A stretch of 64,000 nucleotides of DNA, taken from the NCBI GenBank assembly GCA_020226215.1, contig CM035235.1, forward strand, positions 51,675,511-51,739,510. The letters are read 5' to 3'. Source of the DNA: Sindora glabra. Its lineage: Eukaryota; Streptophyta; Magnoliopsida; Fabales; Fabaceae. Each line of letters opens with the position of its first letter. Position 1 is the first letter of the stretch. Positions 1 through 12,807 of the stretch are shown in pieces. A program made the position numbers and the translations under genes. Below the pieces are notes generated by a model that worked only from the letters and a program-made list of their open reading frames with translations, did not search any database and was not told the origin of the DNA.

Positions 1-400
1 ACTTAAATTATTATTGTAATAAAAATAATATATTTTTATCATAATAATTTAATATAAAAATAATTATATCATAGTTATTATAATATTGTGAAAACTTTTA
101 TATTTAAATTATTAAAAAATAATAGTTCAAAAATAGTAGCCTATTTCATAATCACGCCGAAAATGAATGTTAAGCAAACTCCTGATCCTACAATTGAAAT
201 TTAGAAAATACTCGTCTTCGCATTGTTTTAACAATTAATGAATTTCAAAGGGTCATTTTGAAATTTCATTAACTTGTTAGTTGAAGGTGAAATTTGATCG
301 ATGCGGGTTAAATTTGAGTATTAAAATTATTGAAAGTATTATTGTTTCTTCCATAAAGAAGGTTTTTCCATGTGCTAGCACTGCCATGTGACATACACGT
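1..400. other. AT-rich intergenic DNA, nothing recognised
   Basis: The first 160 bases are almost pure A/T. From 160 to 400 composition is more balanced but no open frame, RNA or repeat family could be recognised. Confidence 0.6.
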
Positions 401-1211
401 CAGTATATGGCAACAAATTAAATTTGAGTAGACTCGATCGAATTTAATTAAATTTTAAGATTTAATAAAAATTTATTATTTTAGATTGATTAAAAATTTA
501 GATTATTTGAAAATCTGACAAAATTCCATTAAAAAGTTTAAAATGAATTTATTTAAACTTGTTAGTATAAATATAATTTTAAGTTTTTTGATAAAAATAA
601 AAAATTATTTCTTTTTTATTGATAATAATTACATATAATAATTATAAATTATAAATATTTTTTTATTTACATCATCCATCCATATTATTTATATTAGTTT
701 TAGGATAAATATGAATTATATGATTATGATATTAAATAAAAATTATATTAGATCTATTTACAGATAATTATTTATTCATACTATAATTAGATAGTTCTAT
801 ATTTTAAAAGTTAATATTATAAAATAAAAAATATTATTAAATATTTTTATAATTTAATACCAATTTAAATATTTTTTATATTATTTATCTTAAATAAACA
901 ATCATAATATTCTTAAATATGTAATATTAATTTTTATATAATAATAAATTAATTATAAAATATATTATTCAAATTTGATATAATACTTAAAGGAGATCCA
1001 AAATTTATTAACTATTATAAAAATAAATTTATAAATTATACAAATTAATATTAATAAGTACTTAAAAAGAATTTAAAGTTCATTTAATATTTAATGAATA
1101 ATCTAAAATTTAAGTCTTCAAGTGATAGGCTTAACTTAAATAAAATTCATTAAGTAAATGTTTATAAATTTAAATAAGATTCATTGAATATGAAGATTTT
1201 TGCCAACCCTA
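401..1211. mobile_element. Degraded hAT-like miniature element (relative of the one at 60989)
   Basis: Bases 480-730 align block by block with 61060-61330 (shared TTAGTATAAATATAATTT-like, CATCCATATTATTTATATTA blocks), and the right end ATTGAATATGAAGATTTTTG matches the right end of the 60989-61524 element. The presumed ends CAGTATATGGCAA and TTGCCAACCCTA form an imperfect inverted repeat. No clear target duplication remains, so the limits are approximate. Confidence 0.5.
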
Positions 1212-1628
1212 CATCGGATGTTTTATCTTATTTTTTCGAAGAAAAGATAACTTCCGTCTTCTTTTAGAAGGCCAAAAATAATTTATCATGGAGATGTGAT
1301 ATGCCATAATAAGAAGGTAAAGGAATACCAAAGAAATATAATCAAGTGAAACAGGCTGCATATTTTGATTGGAAGACACACAAAATAAAATCATATATAG
1401 AAAAAATATTCTAATTAATGAAAATGACACATCAAAACCGTATAATTAATGGAAAGGACTTCTACCAAAAAATAATTAATGGAAAGGACATATAGTACTG
1501 CTATACTACTTAGGTACTGCTAAAATGTGCCGGTTCACGGTTGTCATAAGTTATTAATGTTTTAGATTTGTATTTAGATGCAAAAATATGAGCAAAATTT
1601 CCACACAAGCAATGTTAACGCAAGAAAT
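1211..1628 (+). repeat. Dispersed 0.4-kb repeat, copy 1
   Basis: From ACATCGGAT to the GCAAGAAA region this is clearly homologous to 27690-28088 in the same orientation. Shared blocks include TTTTAGAAGGCCA, AAGTGAAACAGG, CATATTTTGATTGGAAGACA, ACTGTCATAAGTTATTAATG-like and CAAGCAAT. No open frame is conserved between copies, so this is not obviously coding. Class unknown. Confidence 0.75.
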
Positions 1629-3110
1629 TCTAAGTACAATCCTAACGTTATAAAAACCCACTCTCTGCATTTAAAGTTTAATTCAACTATAAAATTTATA
1701 AATTTCACTTTTAAATTTTACAAATTACAAATTACTTTCACTAAAAAAAAAAGAAATATTATTTAGCAAAAAAATTCAATCTCTAAATAAGAAAAATTCT
1801 ATTGCTAAAGATTTAGTAACAAAAATAACAACAAAAAAGAATGTGTTGCCAAGATAACAATAGGATGAAATTAATGACATATTTGTTTATCATTAAATTT
1901 ATATACATTGATGAAATTTCCTTCCCTAAAATGTCACTTGGCACAAATATTTACATCTACTACTGTACAATTGCTAATTTACATCGATTGTTTAATAAAT
2001 TATATGTCAATTTTAAACTATTATTTTATTAAGCAATATTATAATATTTTATAACTTTGATTACAAAATTGTCAGTAAAAATAAAAATTATGTCAATTCA
2101 CATAACAAATAAATTATTATCATTTATTGTGAGTCATACAACTCAATAACCAATCATAATTAAAGATAATGATTTTTAATATTGCAATCATTGTTGAAAA
2201 TTTTAACCACTTATTTTGTTAACTAATGTGGAATGTATTATATGTTATATCAAATATTTATATTACGGATATTACCTTCCCTTCCCTTCCCTTCCCTTCC
2301 CTTCCCCCCAAAAAATTAAAAAAATCCATTCCTTACATCCTTTTCTATTTTATACAACACTTCAAACATTTTTTAATATACTTCTTTTAACCTAAAATGC
2401 ATCCAAAATCCTAAAAATACAATACTCCAATTTTATAATATATAACAACAAATAATGTAATTTTTGTATTAATTATAATACACAATTCCAAATTAAAAAA
2501 ATGCAATTTATAATAGATAGAAGCCAAAATTTCCTCTACATTAATTTTATATAATTTGGATATGGGATTAGGAAATATCTAACGATTTACATTAATAGAA
2601 TACGTTTAGAACATTTTCAAATTACAAGGCAATGAAGTAAGCAAATGAAAATTTACGTATTGTAACAATTGTTTAAAAAAAAAGTTTATTGTGGTAAAAG
2701 AAAAATAACTTTCTAATTTATCATAGACATCATTCTATTTAAATATATTCAATTCATTGTTAATGTACATCTTTTAAATAGGACCTGTATTAATCAATTG
2801 TTTTTTATACTAAATAGACTAACAATCAAGTAATTATTTATGTAAGCATAACTTCGAAAAGGAGACCAATAGTACCTTGAATTTGTTATATAAAATATTT
2901 ATTTGGAGGGATCATCAATTTATTTCCCTTCTCCATGACCTTGATGCATATAAAACTTCTCTAAATTGTCTTCATAATTAATCAGAGGTAGTTTCAATGA
3001 GAAAGAACATGTATTTTCACTATTAATAGTTACATCTTTTTCATTCTTACTATTAATAATTTGTCTATTCCTTTAAAGAATTATAAATCATTTGTTATCA
3101 ACCAGGTTCA
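1629..3110. other. AT-rich DNA with a (CTTCC)n microsatellite, no gene seen
   Basis: A pentanucleotide run of CTTCC occupies about 2275-2309. The stretch 1740-1840 has 'GCTAAAGATTTAGTAAC'-like sequence reminiscent of CACTA subterminal DNA but without a CACTA terminus. Short open frames here are chance products of low-complexity DNA. Confidence 0.5.
2275..2309. repeat. (CTTCC)n pentanucleotide microsatellite
   Basis: Six or more successive CTTCC units ending in a C run. Confidence 0.95.
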
Positions 3111-3114
3111 ACAC

Positions 3115-5695
3115 ATAGAAAACTTATTTTGCTTAAGATGTTACTATGAATAGCTCCCCATTGCGAACTTTCATAATAAAATCCACTAATGCAAATTCTA
3201 ACTTATCCACTTAGATATCGTTGTTATTCTATACTCACTTACTTTGAAAAACAAGCTCCCTAAATTGAATGTAATCAAGCTCTCATATGTCTTTAATAAT
3301 CCCATAATATGACACTATCATATAAACAAGGTTTTTATCTTTACTATTGGAGAAATACATTACTTAAGCCACTATAGTAACTGTATCATTTTGTATAATG
3401 TTTCTCTCATCGTATCTCTTAGTGTAAAATAAATATCCATTAATGTTGTATCCTTAATAAGATATAACATCAATATAAAACCTATTGGTTAACCATCTTA
3501 TAGTCTCAAAATGGCATCTAGTATTTTCTCAATCATGTTACCCTTCTAATTGCAAAACCATCTAATAAGTGAGTGATTATATTCAGCTTGTATCCATTTC
3601 TCATTCTTGCCATGATGAAGCTTTTTTATAAGAGCAATATGCTTATTCATGTAAGCTTCAACCTCTTCACTATTTTGGAAGACATAAAGGTACACTTATT
3701 CCCATATTTCATGACTTATACTCTCCACTTGATTCTCTAATATGTCATTCAATAAAATTCTTCCCTCATGGCAAGACTTAAGAAGCACAATAGTGTCCAT
3801 ATTTGATAACTTGACAACCTTCTTAGTAAAGTGCCTTTCAATAATACTTCCTTCAGGCCTATTCTAATTACATACATACATTTTTAAGATCTTTATGTAA
3901 TATTCCATCAAATAGATCCACCTTAAGTAAATTGAATCACATAGTCTTGTCTCCATCACCAAATGCACCATCATGTCAAAGAATGAAGGTGAAAAATACA
4001 TCTTAAATTAGCACAGTGTAACGATAACATCTCTTTACAAGTCATCCAAATCCTCTAGGTTAATAACCTTGGTACATATTACATTGAAGAAGAAACAAAG
4101 TCTCATGATAGCTTGTCTCACTTATTTAAGCAATATTTCTTGAATGATGACTAATAAAAGTTATTACATCAAAGAATGACAATCGTAAGACTTTAAGCAA
4201 ACCAGTTTTAGATCTTTCATTGAAACAAGGCTTCTAATGTTAGAAGTATAGCCATGATGCACTTTAACCCTATTTAGAAACTTCTAGAAAACTTGTTTTG
4301 TCTTTCCTATAAAAGGTATAATAAGCTGAGGGTAAATAAGTACATTGACACCTTTTTTCTTAATACTAGTTTCTCATATATGGCCTTTTTTTACAAATCT
4401 AGTCAAGCCTTAATTCCATCTTTTATCTTACTTAACATGTTCAAAAGCATTCCAACTTGACTATCGCATACATTTTTCTCTACATGAATGATATTAATGT
4501 TGTGCTCGACATCTAAGTCCTTTCAATATAGAAGATCGAAGAATATGGATCTTTTCTTTCATAGAGAGTCACCTCTCGTTAAAGCATTAGATTTGCCAAA
4601 GATGAAATCAATATTTTTCACCTTATTATAAACATCCTCCTCCAATAAAGGCCCCAAAGCCATTACTTTCTCTAATAAATCATTGAACACCTTTCTTAAC
4701 CTTTAATAGTTATGAGAGTAAGGAAAAAATCTATTGTGGTTGAAATACATTATTTTCTTTCTAATGTTTAAGTTAATAAAAGTATATGCTATCTTCATAA
4801 GTATGGAATGTTTTATGCCTTTTAATACTATACCCCCCAACAAGTTTTTATAAGCAAAGACTTCATTAATTGTGCCAAAAAGCATTACATGCAACTTGAA
4901 ATACATTATTTTTTTAATAATGTATTAAAAGGCATTACATGCCTTTTAATACTGTGGTTGAAATACATTATTTTTTTTCTAATGTTTAAGTTAATAAAAG
5001 CATATGCTATCTTCACAAGTACGGAATGCTTTATGCCTTTTAATACCATACCTCGATAAGTTTTAATAAGCAAAGATTTCATTGATTGTGCTAAAAAGCA
5101 TTACATGCAACCTGAAAAACTTTTACTTGTATACGTTAAACACTAACATACTTTCATTCCATATAAATCATAGGTCTTTAATAAATGATGTTAAGAAGAC
5201 ATCTATGTCATTTTTTGATTGCTTAGGCTCTAATATCAACAATATTAACATCACATACTTCTGCTTCATGCACAATAAAGGAAAGAAATTGTAAATTATC
5301 AATATTACAAGCTATGTGCTATCTTTACTGCTTATGCTATTATAAAGGTTCATGCAATTAATATACAATGTAAGTTTAAGGTTTCTTGCTTCATTACTAA
5401 ATTTAGTGAATAATGATTTGATTGTTTTCCTTTAAGAAGAATTCACAAACGATTAAGCTTGTTATCAGTAACTACTTAGTTTGCATGCTACGCTAAGTTC
5501 TTGATATCTTATGCATTATCAAATATGTATTTAAACCTTAGTATTAAGGAAAGATACCACTACACATTAATAGGAACCCTTTCTTTAATATTGTCATCAT
5601 ACTTCTTTAATTTGTACCGGAATGCTCCATATTTTAGACACTCATACAATCTTTCATACTCCTTTCAATACTATCACAACTTAAATCCAATTGTG
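3115..5695 (-). pseudogene. CACTA (En/Spm) tnp2-type transposase relic
   Basis: Translating the minus strand in pieces recovers the usual order of a CACTA tnp2 protein: near 5690-5560 a cysteine-containing segment followed by KYGAFRYKLKKY and WYLSLILRFKYIF; near 4900-4720 TINEVFAYKNLLGG and MYFNHNRFFPYSH; near 4560-4450 KKRSIFFDLLY, then NIIHVEKNVCDSQVGMLLN; near 4140-3880 IMRLCFFFNVICTKVI, then FSPSFFDMMVHLV and YLRWIYLMEYYIKILK; near 3340-3250 YYGIIKDI.ELDYIQF. These match the family's 'MHIEKNVC', 'FFDIMVHL' and 'YYG.I..I.ELDY' landmarks. Many stops and frameshifts mean it is dead. No CACTA terminal repeats were found at either side. Confidence 0.88.
4736..5115. repeat. 218-bp partial tandem duplication inside the CACTA relic
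   Basis: 4736-4953 and 4954-5115 are near-identical direct copies (GTGGTTGAAATACATTATT starts each; GCATTACATGCAAC ends the shared part). The first copy also carries AAAAGGCAT TAC ATGCCTTTT, a short palindrome at about 4927-4948. The duplicated segment is the transposase part around YKNLLGG and FNHNRFF, so it breaks the coding order. Confidence 0.85.
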
Positions 5696-6394
5696 ACTAA
5701 CATAGATTTTACTAGCCAATTTCTACTAGCTTCAATATTATTTATACTAATTCTATCCATAGAAAATCTCTCTATTTTTATGGCAACAAAAAATTCACTA
5801 TAAATTTTACAAAAAATGAATAAAGTCCTATTTATTCTTAAACATTTCCCAAGGGCTACATGCCCTAGAATATACAACCTATAAACTTGTGGATTCGATA
5901 ACGACACCAAACATGATGGATAAAAATACAAAACTTTAACACATATATTTATTTATACAAACACTAACAATTTCATCCTTAATCTAACTATCAAAATCTC
6001 TCGACTTGACATTTTTTACTTTTTATAGATATCACGAAATTTGAATGCACTTATTTCAATCTAAAAATATTGAAAATAAAATGAAATGAATTACAAAAAC
6101 TCAATAACCATATATCTACCAATATTGTACTTAAAGTCAATATAATGATCAAATACTGAATAAACTTTAAAATAGAACATAATTGTTAATCAAGTTCCTA
6201 GATTTTTGTAACTCATGATATTAGAGTTGACATATTTACTTGCATATGACTAAAATTTCCTATTTCACATTACAAGTTATAATAGTATTAACCATTCAAT
6301 TTTACACAATATCATTATCATATTATATGCAACCTATTAGAAGTAGTTTTCAAGTTTTCAAGTAGCCAACAAGGCTTCACATAATCAACTAATT
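5696..6394. other. AT-rich DNA between CACTA relic and LTR-like repeat
   Basis: No conserved domain was recognised on either strand. It may be decayed CACTA 5' sequence. Two overlapping short open frames on opposite strands around 5500-5930 are shadows of the relic and of A/T-rich sequence. Confidence 0.45.
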
Positions 6395-8000
6395 GTTAGG
6401 ATTCAGATCAACATATGCAGTGAAATTTTAAAATTTTAATTCAAAACCTTTTCTAGAATCCATGCAAAAATCATAAACCAATAGTAGGGTTTTACTTTAT
6501 TTGTACTCGTGTTCTTTCTGAATGAACCCTTGAAAGATTGAGATGAATCAAATGACAACCGAAAGGTATAACGTCTTTATGATATCTACACGGAATGAAC
6601 AACGACTTCTCCCTTCCACGAAACTGCTAGGATTCATTTCTCTCACTAGAATTAGGTTTGGACGTTTTCTAGAGTGATTTAATGTTTGATTAAAGCTTAA
6701 GTGCGTTGTATAATGTGCTACTTTCAAGTCTTTTTATAAAACTAAGGCATATCACAATCCTAGTCCCACTAGGATAATGCTTCAAAAATTCTAATTACAC
6801 TAAATAACTATCACCTTATTCTTATCTTAGAGAGAATGAGGAAAGATAGGACTTATCTATTAATTATCTAATATTAGATAATAATAATATTATTTCATAA
6901 TATAATTATCTAATATTAAATTTGTATATAATTATCTAATATCTAATAACGTAATTATCTGATATTACTTTAATATCATATAATAAATAATATATATTAT
7001 GTGAATAAATATATATTATCTTAATAATATATATATATATATATGTATGAAAATAAGTCCAATTAATTGAATTTTAGTCTAACTATAACTCAATTAATTA
7101 TTATCCCATTCCTACTCCTTTTGTGTGATCCTATAAATTTTTACTATGTTAATAATGACTCATTTTGGGCCATAAACAGTGAGCGATATCTAGCAATACA
7201 TCACTACCACTTAAATAGTAAGAATGTCTATGATTTGACATCTACCTAGTATATGATCAACATTTTGCATCATAATCCCTTTTGTAACAATATCCAAATC
7301 GAATTGGAGGCATGGAGTGTGTCATCTTCGTCAATGTTCAATTTATATTTCTTGATACTAGTAGATTTCAAACAAATGATTAATATCACATATTGATCTA
7401 ATTAAGTATGGTCATACATTTCTAAATCTCACTCAATTAAGGGGCACAAGGATATTTCTCTTTTATACAAGGGTAACAAAATCCCATCTATATCACTTAT
7501 TTTCCTCTGCATGATTCGTAACACACCTAATCAACGTCCTACTCGCCATCCCATTTAAAGGTGACATAAGACGACATCAAAGTGAGTAACTCCTCATGTA
7601 GGAAAATGTAATGACTTCAGATCAAAAGACTATACGCATTTATGATTATATGAGAATAACTAATGACACATTTATCCATGTAATATTCTTACAGTGGATC
7701 AGTCCAATACATTGTTCACTAACAATATACTCATGTATTAACTTGATATCATATATCCATGATTTATAATTATCAGTCACTATACATGCTAGTCTTGATA
7801 TATTATTACTATCATTTTCATAATAATACTTGACTAGAGGCATTTTAGGAATAGCAAAACTATTTCAAGGATAATTATTATATTTAAGTTATAATTTGCA
7901 TAAAATAAAATAAAATATAATAATTATATTACTAAAGCGAAATGTAATATATTGTGTAATATTGTAATTATTCTATGATTGGCTCCTAGGACACACACCA
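6395..8000. repeat. LTR-like direct repeat, left copy
   Basis: Homologous along its full length to 13456-15101 in the same orientation, starting TGTTAGG.TTCA.ATCAACA and ending ACACACACCA, so it has the TG...CA ends of an LTR. The base pairs just before (CTAAT) and just after the right copy (ATAAT) match at four of five positions, as a worn 5-bp target duplication would. No primer-binding site or polypurine tract is evident next to it. Confidence 0.75.
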
Positions 8001-8224
8001 ACACTAATCACAATCACATCAAACAAAAATATTTAAATCAATTGAATTTCTAAGCCATAATACAATATATCGCAATTTATAATAAATATGCATGTATCCA
8101 CCTTTTAATTCCTAGATCAACCTTATACCATTCACAAACTTTCCATCCTTATCCTTTCAAGGTCTACCTTATACCTTTTACAAGTTTTTTAAAGGGAATT
8201 TTTCATCCAGTATTTACATTATTA
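8001..8224. other. Internal segment of the LTR-like element, left of the hAT insertion
   Basis: Together with 12808-13455 this makes an internal region of only about 0.9 kb once the hAT element is removed. Neither piece encodes any recognisable gag or pol domain, so the parent was a non-autonomous (LARD- or TRIM-like) element or its coding part was lost. Confidence 0.5.
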
Positions 8225-8232
8225 CCCTCATC
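8225..8232. repeat. Target-site duplication of the hAT element (left)
   Basis: CCCTCATC, matching CCCCCATC at 12800-12807 in seven of eight positions and directly abutting the inverted terminal repeat. Confidence 0.8.
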
Positions 8233-11200
8233 TAGAGTTAGGAAATAGGCTAGTCTAGTCTATTTATAAACTGGCCTACACAGGCCAACCTTAAATGAAT
8301 TGAACCAAATCAATTTGTGTTTCTAGCGAGCTGTGTAATGTAAGGCCTAAATCCCAATATGAGTAGTCCACAAATTAACAGGACAACCTGTGAACTACAT
8401 AACATTTTAGACTTAAATAGCAACTAATAGCCTAAATACACAAAAATGGATAATTTCAATAGTTTTGCATTCATAATTTGAATGCCATCCTGAACCTATT
8501 TAAACCTTAAAAGTAACTTGGAATACATTCCTAAATGCCATATTCCATCCACAAATTCAAATTATATCATGTCTAAAATTCAAACATAAAATAAAAAATA
8601 AAAACATGTCATCCATGGATAATATTTGATAATCCATAAATGATAAATTCCAAAAGATTGAATAATAATAGTGCTACAAATCTAATTTTTTTTAACCAAT
8701 GGGCTAGGATTTAAGCTAGACTTCTAGAGGTAGTACTTGTACATTTTCCTTCCATCCTACAAAAATGTAAAGATAAGAATCAAATTCACATATAAAAATT
8801 GAATATAAGTTCAAATTTATATAAATTACTAAATTAGCAAGTAACAATTTTAAATAAGATGTGACATATATTAAAGTTTAAACACTAAAACAAGCATAAA
8901 TTAACAATTAATGATTTTCAAATTCCTTTCTCCTCCATAGTGCTTATCCACATAATTTGATTCTTCCTTTGTTAACCATTGGTCTTCATTCTCTTCTTCT
9001 TGAACTTCTTCGTTTATATTACAAAAAATAAAATTATGGAAGTTATCATAATGTACGTAAATATACAACTAAGGAGATGTAAAATTATTATCGCTAATTA
9101 TAAGTTTAACTTATCACCTATTCCAAAATCATTTAATTGATTCCTAGTACAAATGAGAGCTTGTAAGTAAGAATCAAGCATTGATCATTGATATTTGTTG
9201 AAAACTCAAGCTTTAATACTAAAAAATGATTCTAATGCCATTGTGGTAATGGAATACTCAAAATATCAAAAGCCAAATTTGCTAGACCTTCAAAGCAATG
9301 CTTGTGATCTTTCTAATATTAAAGCACGTCCAATTCCTCAAAGTGTTATAATTAAAAAGATAGTTCCTCCAAGTACATATCCAAATGAGATTTTTCGATC
9401 CTTATCATATTTTAGCTCTCAAATTTCATATATTCCTATAATATTCAAGAAATAAAGAAAAATGTAATTAACCTATGTGAATGGTAGCGCAACATATATG
9501 TAAAATTACAAATTAAATTAGTTTACATCAAATATGTCTAAGCAGGATACAATTCCTTCCTTAGTACACTTCAATTATGCATTGGATGATTCAATTTGAG
9601 AATTACTTGCATTTGAATCATCATTGGACTTCTTTTTATAATAGCTTTCATAGAGCTTGTACAACCACTTCTTTATATTTTCAACCTTCTCTTTACAAGT
9701 TATATGTTAAGTTTGGAGTAGCAAAACTTCAACAAATTCAAGTTTATTCTTGGTTCAAGAATGGCCCTAAAAGCAATCATAACATTATAATCCTTCTAAT
9801 ATTTGTCAATTTTCATTTTCATTTTAGAAGTCATATCCTCAACAACTTCATCTTCACTTATCATGTTTTCCTTTAACAAACATTCAATTTTTCAAACTTG
9901 CATAAAGTAAAGGTTGGACGTGGGATACGCCGAGCCAAATATCAAGTTAGTGATTATATAGGATAGGCCCAAGAATTCACACATTATTACCTCCTTTATC
10001 CACTATTCTTCCTATGGATAATATTTGTAATTTTTATCAAGTATGAGAAGGCCAATAAAAGCATGCTTGTACTTAATGGCACTTTCAAGCATGATAAATG
10101 TGAAATTCCATCTAGTTGAGACATCAAGGCATAACCTAACTTTAGTATCAATACCACTAACTTGATTAATACACTTTTGAAATTACTCCATCCTACCCTT
10201 AGAAGCTTTAACATATTTGATACTATCCCTTATTTTAGACAATGCATCACCCGTCACTTTCAAACTTTCTTGCATAATAAGATTTTCTTGCATAATAAGA
10301 TTCAAGATATGAGCACAACATTTCACATGAAAGAATTTGCCATCATATAACAAGCTTTTTTTGCATAGCAAACCATTATTTCAAAAGACCTTGCATGTTA
10401 TCATTAGTAAATGCATCGTCAAAAATAAAGGAAAATTTTTTTCTCAATGCTCCAATCCTTTAAAGCATCATATACTTTGTTTAATACTTCAATTGTTATA
10501 CATGGAATGTCTATTTTATAAAAATAAAGTAATTTGCTATTCAAATTCCAATTATTACTAATAAATGAGCAATCAAACAAAAATAATGCTCACTATTGCA
10601 AGCAATCCAACAATTTGATGTTAAACAAATTTTATGAAAACTACATACCATAACTGTTTTATCTTCTCTTTCCGACTCAAATAAAATTTAATCACATTAA
10701 AAGTAGATATCGACCTATTATAAGCCTTGGCATCTAGATTATGTAATTTGAGAAGCTCCCCTATCCTCTTATACTCAACAAAGTTAAAAAGGAGATCATG
10801 TTCTATAATATACATAAACAAGTATTTATGGATACATTTATGGTCAAGTTTCCTAAATGCCAACTTTCATTCATGATCAATTAATATTTTCCCTACATCC
10901 TTATAATTATAGTTTTTCTTTGAACTTATTAAGTGGTGTGATAAAGTTGAAATACCATACTTACTATCTCCATACACAAGCACTTTATTACACAAATTAC
11001 ATTTGGCATAGGTGTTGTCAATTTTTGTGCATTAATTCCAAACTTCTGAGATTATTTCTCTAAGTATCTTAGAAAGTTATTTACAATCTTCATATATAGT
11101 TTTCAAATCACTTAGAGTGAATTCCAATACTTTTAATTCATTATCACCACAATTGATTCCACTCTCATTCATAACTTTACTATTCATATTGCAAACATCA

Positions 11201-12799
11201 ACAAGAATAAGCAATAAAAATAAAACACATACACATGACTTAACCTATAAAAAAATGATGAATTGAAATTGACACCTATATAATTTGAATAACTAACCAA
11301 AATACAATATGGATATAGTTAGATTACATAGAACATGACTAATATTTAACAAAGTAATTTAATAGTAATTTTAAACATTAAAAATGATCAATAATGATAA
11401 ACGAAGATAAAATAAGCTAATCAAACATAATTTTACATTAAATATATATATATATATATTAAAATATTTTAGCAAAGAACTATTTATGTATAAGTTAAAT
11501 CACACTTAAGCAAAGAAGATAACTATTTAATATTTATGACAGGTAATTTAATTTTTATTTTCACTGCCACCATTTCTTTCTCTTATTTGAACATTCTCTA
11601 AGACTAAAGTGTTTTTTATATAAATTTATTTAGTGTATTAAATTTTATTCTATTTGTAACTAAAATCTATACTAAGAAAGTTGTATAAGCATTTATTTCA
11701 TCTTATTTATTTTCTTTCTAATCTCATGAACCTATAATTTATAATAATTTAAAAGGGCATTTTTCTTAGTCTTTCTATATCCTTTACCTCTTTTGTAAAA
11801 ATTAGAAAACCATAGGTACTCTTTACTCTTTTAGTCTAGTTAGTTCTCATTTGATTCATAAATCATATGGCTCAATGTGAGACAATGATATTGATATACA
11901 TAATTTTTTTTAAGATGACTAGATTAAGATCATAAGATGTTACCATGCATATTATGTTAAGCACTTAAGTTGTCAATTGTGAATTGCTATAAGCTCAAAC
12001 TACTACTACTACTAATGTCGAACTACATTGCAGTGATAGAACAATGGCAAGTTGGCAACACATGATGATCTACTTTATGGCTCTAATTGCTCTATTTATT
12101 ATCAGCATTAAGCACAAACCAAGCTCCTGGGAGAAATAACTGTTTAAGCCAATTTGCCAAAATGCCAAAGTGAAAACCAAAAGTCCTTTGGAACTAGAAG
12201 CCTTAAGGAAGGAAATCTGCTTTAATCCTCTATATTGGAAAAGAAAGATTGTAAATTGGAAATAGTTCAAACAAAATACCAAAGCCAAAGGTCCAAAACA
12301 AAAATAAGCAGACAATAATACCTTTTAACCTATCTTCTTCTCGATCTCCACCTTGCAACCTTGCTTGACTTAGTCCATTACTTTTAATGCTTTACTCTAC
12401 CTCTGGCCTTTACTATCCACTCACTATGAGTCTATAACTAGACTACTCTAGCCTCCAGTGATCTACGCCTCTACTTGGTATTGCCTATTACTTTGCTTTT
12501 CTTTTATAAAGTGAAAAATACAATCATAAGGTGAAAAGTAAGGATTAGACTGGACTATTGCCTATTAGATTAGAACTGGGAATAATTTTGGGTCAATTTA
12601 TTAACTGGACTATTGGAGAGTGGATTTGCTAAAAAAATAATAAAATAAGCTAGTACGATCCGTCTACAAATAGACCTAATTGGATACTGAGCTTCTTCGA
12701 CTGAACCTAAAAAAAACCTACTCTTATATAGGCTACTTTATAGCTAATCTGTGGGCTAATGGACTAACCTGTGGACTGATGCCTATTTCACCTACTTTA
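8233..12799 (-). mobile_element. Structurally complete hAT-superfamily DNA transposon (4.57 kb), coding region on the minus strand
   Basis: The left end TAGAGTTAGGAAATAGGC and the right end GCCTATTTCACCTACTTTA are imperfect inverted repeats of each other. The element is flanked by CCCTCATC (8225-8232) and CCCCCATC (12800-12807), an 8-bp target duplication with one mismatch, the length expected for hAT insertions. Inside is a minus-strand transposase relic with BED zinc finger and hAT dimerisation landmarks. The ends are rich in GGCCTA/TAGGCT-type subterminal motifs. The transposase has stops and frameshifts, so the element could move only if helped in trans. Confidence 0.9.
9100..11187 (-). 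pseudogene. hAT transposase relic (BED zinc finger, RNase H-like core, hAT C-terminal dimerisation region)
   Basis: On the minus strand a start region MNSKVMNESG at 11187 leads into a BED-type finger near 11040-10960 (KCNLCNKVLVYG then LSHHL, giving the C-x2-C and H-x-H ligand pattern). Next come FVEYKRIGELLKL near 10770, then the core segment FFHVKCCAHILNLIMQE near 10330-10260 and LDVSTRWNFTFIMLESAIK near 10130-10070. Near 9200-9130 MALESFFSIKA, YLQALICTRNQL match the family's C-terminal dimerisation block (SE.FS..., ALICTR). Frameshifts and stops (for example within the start region at about 11080) make it non-functional. Length is close to that of an intact hAT transposase. Confidence 0.9.
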
Positions 12800-12807
12800 C
12801 CCCCATC
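12800..12807. repeat. Target-site duplication of the hAT element (right)
   Basis: CCCCCATC, partner of 8225-8232, directly abutting the right inverted terminal repeat. Confidence 0.8.

Noticed and set aside
2275..2309. Telomere- or centromere-like repeat
   Set aside because: CTTCC units are not the plant telomere repeat (TTTAGGG), and the run is short, so it is an ordinary microsatellite.
5501..5931. Opposing frames of 100 and 85 codons
   Set aside because: The plus-strand frame is antisense to the CACTA relic and the other overlaps A/T-rich flank; no independent support.
12070..12315. Minus-strand 81-codon frame with hydrophobic residues
   Set aside because: It sits in the non-coding 5' part of the hAT element and matches no hAT domain; probably chance.
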